A DNA stretch of 64,000 nt from Luteibacter sp. SG786 (GTDB taxonomy: Bacteria; Pseudomonadota; Gammaproteobacteria; Xanthomonadales; Rhodanobacteraceae): assembly GCF_011759605.1 (NCBI RefSeq), contig NZ_JAAOYX010000001.1:1240001-1304000 (forward strand). The letters are read 5' to 3'. Shown one piece after another: positions 58,734-64,000 of this stretch. Made by a program: the position numbers and the translations under genes. Every line of letters begins with the position of its first letter. Position 1 is the first letter of the stretch. The notes below the pieces were generated by a model that was not told the origin of the DNA, did no database searches, and saw nothing but the letters and a program-made list of their open reading frames with translations.

Positions 58734-59171
58734 CTATCCGCCGCGGTGCGACATTTTCGCCTCCTGCTCCGGCGAATTCCCGCAGCCCGACTCCCGTCTG
58801 GCTTGCGCCGCGCGCTCGACATAGGCCGCGCGGATCTTGTCGAGCGTTTTCTCGTCCAGTTCCTCGAGGTCGAGCAGCGCCGCGTTGGGCCCTTTCAGGG
58901 CGTAGATGAGCTCGTCGAGCTTGATCTGAATGGCCTCGGTATCCCGGTTCCGCGTGTTCTGGATCAGGAACACCATGAGGAAGGTAACGATCGTGGTGCC
59001 GGTATTGATCACCAGCTGCCAGGTGTCGCCGAAGCCGAACAGAGGACCGCTGGCCGCCCACACCACCACGATCAGTACGGCCGTGGCGAAGGTGGCCGGC
59101 TTGCCGGATGCCTTGGCCACCGACATCGCCATGCGGGTGAAAAAGCTCTGGTCCCTGCCTTTGCTGGCCAT
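58734..59171 (-). CDS. Low-affinity iron permease-like membrane protein
   Basis: This 145-residue protein has two or three transmembrane helices (about residues 25-42 and 54-70) and the family stretch GTTIVTFLMVFLIQNTRNRDTEAIQIKLDELI. This is the bacterial relative of the yeast Fet4-type low-affinity iron permease family. Real transport activity is unproven for these short proteins. The ATG at 59171 and the basic N-terminus with MASKGRDQ fit the family. Confidence 0.82.
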   Translation of the reverse strand: MASKGRDQSFFTRMAMSVAKASGKPATFATAVLIVVVWAASGPLFGFGDTWQLVINTGTTIVTFLMVFLIQNTRNRDTEAIQIKLDELIYALKGPNAALLDLEELDEKTLDKIRAAYVERAAQARRESGCGNSPEQEAKMSHRGG

Positions 59172-59299
59172 CGTCGTTCTCCTGGTTGCGGGGGGGAGCG
59201 TTCACTTCGCGCATGCGCGGAAGCGACCACAACATGCAGCGTCTTTCGTGCTGCGTGAAGCGTCGGCGAAGCCCTTACGGTTTGCTTAGGAGTATGGCG

Positions 59300-59797
59300 A
59301 TGAACGAATGGTTTGAACTGTCGGAGCCCTGGTGGCATTTCGCCGTGCGCGGCGTTCTCACCTATCTCGGCCTGCTCATACTCATGCGGATGTCCGGAAA
59401 GCGAAGTTTCGGCGAAATGTCCGCCTTCGACCTGCTGGTGCTCGTGCTTGCCGGTGGCACCTTGCGCACCGCCATCATCGGTGACGACCACACCTACCTG
59501 GGCGCCTTCATCGGCGTAGCCAGCATCCTGCTTACGAACAAGGTGCTGGCATGGATCTGCGTGCGGTCGCCGCGATTCAACCGGATCGTGGAAGGCCTGC
59601 CTGCCATCCTCGTGCGCAACGGCAGGCGCGACATGGACGAACTACGCCGCCAGGCCGTGCCGGAAGCCGCCTTCAACCGGGCACTGCACGCGGCAGGCAT
59701 GGAACACGAAGGTTCGGTGGTGATTGCGCGACTGGAGCCGAACGGGAAGATCACCTTTATCCGCAACGACGAAGAGCGGTCTTCGGCCGTAGGCTGA
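59300..59797 (+). CDS. YetF/DUF421-family membrane protein
   Basis: This 165-residue protein has three N-terminal helices (about residues 18-75) followed by a cytosolic DUF421 domain (RIVEGLPAILVRNGRRDMDELRR, EGSVVIARLEPNGKITFI). It resembles the spore-related YetF/YcaP proteins of unknown function. Of two neighbouring ATGs (59294 and 59300), the second is 7 bases from AGGAG and was chosen. It converges with the L,D-transpeptidase gene after 10 bases. Confidence 0.82.
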   Translation: MNEWFELSEPWWHFAVRGVLTYLGLLILMRMSGKRSFGEMSAFDLLVLVLAGGTLRTAIIGDDHTYLGAFIGVASILLTNKVLAWICVRSPRFNRIVEGLPAILVRNGRRDMDELRRQAVPEAAFNRALHAAGMEHEGSVVIARLEPNGKITFIRNDEERSSAVG

Positions 59798-59807
59798 CCG
59801 CACACAT

Positions 59808-61538
59808 TCACGGCGCCCGCAGCGGCTGCGGCTTGTCCAGCGCGGCGATGAGCGCGCCATCGCGTTGGTAGACGTCCGGCTTGTAGGCCAGCTTGCCGTT
59901 CTCGCCGATGTCCACCGTCCAATAGGCGATGAGCACGGGGATGGCGGTGGGCAGGGTGACGTTCTGCGTCTTCTTGGTGGCAATGCGTTCGTCGATGGCC
60001 TGCCGGTTCCACTTCTGTGGGTCGTTGAAGAGCAGTTCCACCAGTTGCAACGGGTGCTCCACGCGGATGCAGCCGGAACTGGTATCGCGCCTGGCCTTCT
60101 CGAACAGTTCCTGGTGGGGCGTGTCGTGCAGGTACACCGAGTATGAGTTCGGAAAACGAATGACCACCTGGCCGAGCGAATTGCCGGGGCCTGCGTCCTG
60201 TCGCAGGGTGATGCCGCCCGGACGCGACCAATCCACACTCGACGGGCTGATGGCGTTGCCGCTGCGATCGAGCACGCGGATGCGATTGTTCGCCAGGTAG
60301 GAAGGATTCTTCCGGATCTTCGGCAGCACGTCGTTCTTCAGGATCGTGGGCGGGACCGTCCAGGTCGGGTTGAACGTGACGTAGGTGATCTGCGAACGGA
60401 AGATGGGTGTGCTGCGATAAGGCTTGCCCACCTGTACCCGGGACTTCCACACCGGCTGGCCGTCTCGGTAGAAGGTGATCTTGTAGCCGGCGACGTCGAC
60501 GACCACGAAGGTGCCTTGCAACGAATGCAGCAGCCAGCGTGCTCGTTCGAGGTTGGCGCGCACTTGCCCGATGCGCGCCTCGATAGGTACGTTGAGAGCA
60601 GCCAACGTGTCGGCGCCCACGCTGCCGTCGGGCTCGAGGTATTGGTCGGCCTGGAAACGGCTCACGGCGTCCTTCAGCGGGTTGTCGTAGCGGTCGCCCT
60701 GGGCGAGGGTGGGATCGAGGTAGCCGCCGGCAACGAGCCGGGCACGCAGTGCCACCACTCGCGGATCGCTCATGCCGGGCTTCAGGGTGGGGCCTGCGGG
60801 CACGCCGGGCCAGCCGCCGTTCGCGGCGGTGGTGCGAAGCTGCGCCAGGGCCGAGCGAAGTTGCGCGTACAACGGATTCTGCGGCCGTGCCATGGCGAAG
60901 GCCTGGTCCACGCTGCGTTCCTCGACGGAGGTCTGCAACATGGACATGCCTTGCTGCGGATCGATGGCGGCGGGGTCGAAGTTCCAGGTGGGATCGAGTC
61001 TGTTCGGGTCGACCTTGCCACGCGCGAGCTGCACGAGCGCGGTGATGTAGGCGCTGGTGGCTGCGACCTCGAATTCGGCGCGCGCGGCGGCCGTCACGGC
61101 CGGCTCTTTCATGGCCTCGGCCATCGTACGCAATTCGGACAGACGGTAGTCCTCGGGCAGCAGACCGTCGCCTTCCGTCGACGCAAGCCCCGCCAGCAAT
61201 TGGCGCACATTGTTGTCGTCCGCCCACGCCGCTGCGTAATGACGCTGCGCATAGAAGTCGGCAATGGCTTTCCCAAGCGCGGCGTCGGCGCGCGACAGCG
61301 GACCGCCGTTCAGCGGGGTCATCCGCTGCACGCGGGCGAAGATCGCCTGGGCCAGGGGATCGTCGTCGGCGGGTGGCTCGATCGCGACACTTGCCGCAGG
61401 CGCCGGTTCCTGCGCCACGATGGGAGGCGGAGAGGCCGCGGAGGCGGCCGGCGGGAGTTCCTGGCCGGCCGACAGGAGGGGCAGTGCGGCCATCCCCATA
61501 AAGACGATGACGCTCCACGACCTGATTTCCATAGCCAT
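59808..61538 (-). CDS. L,D-transpeptidase, YcbB/LdtD type
   Basis: This 576-residue exported enzyme makes 3-3 crosslinks in peptidoglycan. After a signal peptide (MAMEIRSWS...) and an Ala/Pro-rich stretch, it has a helical scaffold domain, a peptidoglycan-binding module (PRVVALRARLVAGGYLD near residues 279-295) and a YkuD domain with the catalytic His in HDTPHQELF and Cys in SSGCIR. Start at 61538; MEIRSW at 61532 is also possible. It is divergent from the next L,D-transpeptidase-like gene. Confidence 0.92.
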   Translation of the reverse strand: MAMEIRSWSVIVFMGMAALPLLSAGQELPPAASAASPPPIVAQEPAPAASVAIEPPADDDPLAQAIFARVQRMTPLNGGPLSRADAALGKAIADFYAQRHYAAAWADDNNVRQLLAGLASTEGDGLLPEDYRLSELRTMAEAMKEPAVTAAARAEFEVAATSAYITALVQLARGKVDPNRLDPTWNFDPAAIDPQQGMSMLQTSVEERSVDQAFAMARPQNPLYAQLRSALAQLRTTAANGGWPGVPAGPTLKPGMSDPRVVALRARLVAGGYLDPTLAQGDRYDNPLKDAVSRFQADQYLEPDGSVGADTLAALNVPIEARIGQVRANLERARWLLHSLQGTFVVVDVAGYKITFYRDGQPVWKSRVQVGKPYRSTPIFRSQITYVTFNPTWTVPPTILKNDVLPKIRKNPSYLANNRIRVLDRSGNAISPSSVDWSRPGGITLRQDAGPGNSLGQVVIRFPNSYSVYLHDTPHQELFEKARRDTSSGCIRVEHPLQLVELLFNDPQKWNRQAIDERIATKKTQNVTLPTAIPVLIAYWTVDIGENGKLAYKPDVYQRDGALIAALDKPQPLRAP

Positions 61539-61673
61539 TGCCTATCGATTCCTTCTTTCCTGGGGCCTGATTATTCTCGTTTCACACATCTGAAGGGCGC
61601 CGATGTGACGGTCCTGTGGTCAATAAATGATCAGCACGTTAGGATGTGGGCTGATGCTTACACGGCTTGCCGC

Positions 61674-62396
61674 ATGATTCGACCGCTCCGGACGCTCCTC
61701 GCATCGGCGCCTGTACTCGGCGCCCTGTTTTTCCTCCCGTTTTCCGCCCATGCCGCCGATTCGCTCGGCGACGCGCTGGCGCGCCTGGCACCGTCGGCCG
61801 ATCCGCAGGTGATCGGGTTGGCGGTCAAGGCATCTGAATGTGCCCAGACACAAGGCGGGCAGCCAGCCGACCGGCTGGCCGTGATCGACTATTCGAAGCC
61901 GTCGTCGGAACCAAGGCTTTGGGTGTTCGATACCGTCAACCGAAAGCTCCTTTTCCAGGAACTGGTGGCGCACGGAAAGAACAGCGGGGACGCCAACTCG
62001 ACGCAATTTTCGAATGCGCCCAACAGTCTGGCCTCCAGCCTCGGGCTCTTTCGCACGTCGGATACCTACACCGGGAAGAACGGGTACTCGCTGCGCATGC
62101 AAGGCCTGGAGCCCGGGGTGAACGACAAGGCAATGGCCCGCGCCATCGTGATCCATGGCGCGGCCTATGTGAACGAAGCGATGGCGAAGGTGGCGGGCCG
62201 CATCGGCCGCAGCTGGGGCTGCCCCGCAGTGCGCACGGCCATTGCGCACAAGCTGATCGATGCCCTGAAGGGTGGCCAGATGGTGTTTTCGTACTACCCG
62301 GACAAGCGCTGGCTGGCTTCGTCCCATTACCTGAAATGCCAGAACGGCCAGCTGGCCAAGGCGGAGGCAAACGTCGCCTCGCGCGCGGGCGGCTGA
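61674..62396 (+). CDS. Murein L,D-transpeptidase catalytic-domain family protein (YkuD_2)
   Basis: This 240-residue exported protein has a signal peptide (cleavage after AHA at about residue 26) and the YkuD_2 pattern: DYSKPSSEPRLWVFD, TSDTYTGKNGYSLRM, IVIHGAAYVN with His, and GRSWGCPAV with the active-site Cys. It acts on peptidoglycan crosslinks or as a regulator of them. A longer start at 61647 would add a stretch without support. Divergent from the YcbB-type gene with 135 bases between. Confidence 0.87.
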   Translation: MIRPLRTLLASAPVLGALFFLPFSAHAADSLGDALARLAPSADPQVIGLAVKASECAQTQGGQPADRLAVIDYSKPSSEPRLWVFDTVNRKLLFQELVAHGKNSGDANSTQFSNAPNSLASSLGLFRTSDTYTGKNGYSLRMQGLEPGVNDKAMARAIVIHGAAYVNEAMAKVAGRIGRSWGCPAVRTAIAHKLIDALKGGQMVFSYYPDKRWLASSHYLKCQNGQLAKAEANVASRAGG

Positions 62397-62451
62397 TCGC
62401 ACCGGTGCGCCGTCGCGCTAGAATTCCCGGAACCTCACCGTGGAATCCAGC

Positions 62452-62790
62452 ATGAAACACGTTCTTGCGTTCGCCGCCTGCACCCTCCTTGCCGGTTGCG
62501 CCAGCAGTGGCCTCAAAGACAGTCTGCCCAAGCTCAGCAGCAAAACGGGCAAGAGCGTGACGGCCTATGTGCAGTGCGTGGAGCCCAAGTGGCAGGCCCT
62601 GGCGAAGAACGCCAAGGGCGACGCGAAGGACGACGAAGGCCGCGTGACGGCGAGCGACGACGGCAAGCACGAGCGCCTGGACGTGACCGCGAACGGTGCC
62701 GGGGCCCTGGTCGTCATGCACGAGATCCAGAAGACCAAGGGCGGCGAGTACGACAGCCGCTTCCGTGACGAGGCCATTTCCTGCCTCTGA
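62452..62790 (+). CDS. Small lipoprotein of unknown function
   Basis: This 112-residue protein has a lipoprotein signal (MKHVLAFAACTLLAGC; lipobox LAGC at residue 16) and a charged mature part (SVTAYVQCVEPKWQAL, ERLDVTANGAGALVV). A second Cys pair (near residue 42 and at the end, SCL) may form a disulphide. It follows the YkuD_2 gene by 55 bases. No family was recognised. Confidence 0.72.
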   Translation: MKHVLAFAACTLLAGCASSGLKDSLPKLSSKTGKSVTAYVQCVEPKWQALAKNAKGDAKDDEGRVTASDDGKHERLDVTANGAGALVVMHEIQKTKGGEYDSRFRDEAISCL

Positions 62791-62894
62791 TCCCGGGGCG
62801 CTGGAGGTCCGCACACTTTTTTTCCCGCGCTTTCGCATTGCGTTGATCGCCCGGTTGCTTGCATCGGCTTCCCGATGGGCAACCGGAGCGTGTC

Positions 62895-63122
62895 ATGAGC
62901 CACGACATCGACGAGGACTCCCGCATCGACGTGGAGTGCATGCGCGACAGCAGTGCGAACGGCGTGCCGAGGTACACCTGGGACTACCGGGTGTTTGCCC
63001 GGGACGGGACCACCATCATCGACGCCAGCGACAGCGGCGGCGTCTCCTACGATTCCGAAAAGATGGCCCGGTCCGAAGGCTGGCGGATGGCGCGGGAGTC
63101 CCTGGCCCGCCTGGAACGTTAA
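62895..63122 (+). CDS. Small conserved-type protein, unknown
   Basis: This 75-residue soluble acidic protein (start MSHDIDEDSRIDVECM) has a beta-rich middle (YTWDYRVFARDGTTIIDASD) and a basic helical tail. It ends with TAA that overlaps the TAA of the opposite receiver gene in a TTAA palindrome. No family was recognised; coding potential is supported by codon use and its compact form. Confidence 0.55.
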   Translation: MSHDIDEDSRIDVECMRDSSANGVPRYTWDYRVFARDGTTIIDASDSGGVSYDSEKMARSEGWRMARESLARLER

Positions 63123-63517
63123 TCCGCCTTGCGGGTTGCCGGCCGCGAGGAACGGGCCCGGTCGATCGCTTCGAGCAGTTGCGCCCGGTCGAAGGGTTTC
63201 TCGAGAAATACAGCCGACTTCGGGAAGGGCTCCAGGTCCTCCGGCATGCGGCTGGACACCACGACCATGGCCGTGGTGGGACGCTCGCGTAGCGCTGCTT
63301 GCAGCAGCATGCTGCCTCGGCGTTCTCCCGGCGTGTCGGCGTGGATCACCATAAGGGACAAATCCGGCAAAGCCTGAAACGCTCGCTTGGCGTCGCGATA
63401 GGTAACGGCGGCGTGCGCGGCATAGCCTTCGCCATCGAGAACCATGGCAATGGTGTCCGCGACCATATGTGCTCGGTCGAAGACCAGGGCGGGCGGACGG
63501 GAAGGCTTGGCGGTCAT
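63119..63517 (-). CDS. Receiver-like protein with altered phosphorylation site
   Basis: This 132-residue single-domain protein folds like a response-regulator receiver: ALVFDRAHMVADTI at the N-terminus, LMVIHADTPGERRG in the middle, MVVVSSR and VFLEKPFD with the conserved Lys107. The phospho-accepting Asp position appears as His59, and only one acidic residue (Asp14) remains in the first loop. It is probably not phosphorylated in the usual way and may act as a protein-binding switch. It converges with the small gene at 62895. Confidence 0.75.
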   Translation of the reverse strand: MTAKPSRPPALVFDRAHMVADTIAMVLDGEGYAAHAAVTYRDAKRAFQALPDLSLMVIHADTPGERRGSMLLQAALRERPTTAMVVVSSRMPEDLEPFPKSAVFLEKPFDRAQLLEAIDRARSSRPATRKAD

Positions 63518-63635
63518 GGGCGGGTCTGCGCTGTCGGCGGGGCGGTTGGGGTAACGTATCGGCGGATAGCGTACGCTTTTCACTCGCTTTCGACATCCCG
63601 GAACGAATGCTTTTCCCGACCTCAAGGAGCTCCCC

Positions 63636-64000
63636 ATGCGCCATCTACTCATCGCCGGTCTCGTGCTGCTGACCGGGTGCGCCACCCAGAACGAGCGCCA
63701 CGTCGGTATCCACGATGTCCCTTCCAGCACGGTGTTCGGCCTGCAGGATCCCAGTGGCGGTGACGCCACGCTCAACATCGTGCGCGAACAGGGGCTGTGG
63801 GGCGCCGGCTGCTCGAGCGCCATCTATGTGGATGACAAGGTGGTGGCGGACATGGAGATCGGCCAGCAGCTGGTGCTGCACGTGCCCGCCGGTGCGCGGA
63901 AGCTCGGCATGATGCCGCACGGAGCATGCAGTGCCGACCGGGTGGATGTGGACGCCAGCGTGCAGCAGGGCGAAACGAAGAACTTTTCCATCCCCGCCAG
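63636..64000 (+). CDS. Lipoprotein, 3' end outside the window
   Basis: The frame opens with a lipoprotein signal (MRHLLIAGLVLLTGC, lipobox LTGC with Cys15) and runs without a stop to the window edge (121 codons). The mature part has strand-rich sequence (SSTVFGLQDPSGG, IVREQGLWGAGCSS, VVADMEIGQQLVLHVPAG) and two further Cys residues (near 59 and 99). An AAGGAG lies 6 bases upstream of the ATG. This pattern resembles small periplasm-facing lipoproteins but no family is assigned. Confidence 0.7.
   Translation, partial: MRHLLIAGLVLLTGCATQNERHVGIHDVPSSTVFGLQDPSGGDATLNIVREQGLWGAGCSSAIYVDDKVVADMEIGQQLVLHVPAGARKLGMMPHGACSADRVDVDASVQQGETKNFSIPA

Overview
The window comes from a GC-rich gammaproteobacterium, most likely of the Lysobacterales (Xanthomonadales), with a Rhodanobacteraceae such as Luteibacter or Dyella as the best guess. 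This is inference: the evidence is the gene content (Xanthomonas-type TonB receptor, Fnr/cyd/hemN block, GtaGGAGC-type repeats, many short periplasmic proteins) and not a marker gene. No rRNA, tRNA, CRISPR array or complete insertion sequence was seen.

Layout. (1) 1-12.3 kb is an accessory island. It holds the C-terminal part of a large RHS/YD-repeat polymorphic toxin with a PD-(D/E)XK-like nuclease tip and its candidate immunity gene. Behind it lie small, more AT-rich genes and debris: a Sel1 protein, a probable orphan toxin tail with a DUF4279 immunity gene, several membrane/exported unknowns, two reading frames with likely frameshifts, a second decayed toxin tail joined to an Imm53 gene, and a stand-alone SIR2-like protein. 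This looks like an RHS cassette graveyard. (2) 12.6-14.2 kb: histidine phosphatase and NAD(P)HX dehydratase. (3) 14.2-17.1 kb: a divergent arsenic resistance locus, arsH-arsC one way and arsB-arsR the other. (4) 17-20 kb: an EamA transporter and an epoxide-hydrolase-like enzyme, divergent from a LysR regulator.

(5) 20.1-29.6 kb is a coherent low-oxygen regulon: ompW-fnr on the minus strand, and cydA-cydB-cydX-cydD-cydC followed by hemN on the plus strand. Three near-consensus FNR boxes (TTGAT-N4-ATCAA type) sit in front of ompW, cydA and hemN. Fnr (Cys17/20/26/119) is thus encoded inside the regulon it should control. (6) 29.6-36.5 kb: a small glycan-use locus with a GH95 enzyme, a TonB-dependent receptor and a GH27 alpha-galactosidase. 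(7) 36.5-43.3 kb: CPBP protease, MOSC protein, a YqcI/YcgG-DUF1989 pair, an EAL phosphodiesterase, a CPA1 antiporter and an SGNH esterase, with REP-like inverted repeats.

(8) 43.4-47.6 kb: a three-gene export operon (LolD-type ATPase, fused FtsX-type permease, AttH/CrtC lipocalin-like exported protein). (9) 47.7-52.2 kb: YkgJ-type protein, RMD1/DUF155 membrane protein and a second, cyanide-insensitive-type bd oxidase (cioA-cioB plus a 37-residue DUF2474 subunit). (10) 52.3-64 kb: orphan FecR-like protein, GH18 chitinase, DUF1080 protein, CHAD protein, an AT-hook protein, stress/envelope proteins (glycine-rich stress protein, BON, iron permease-like, YetF-like), a 2-oxoglutarate dioxygenase, two divergent L,D-transpeptidase genes, a degenerate receiver protein and lipoproteins, the last cut by the window edge.
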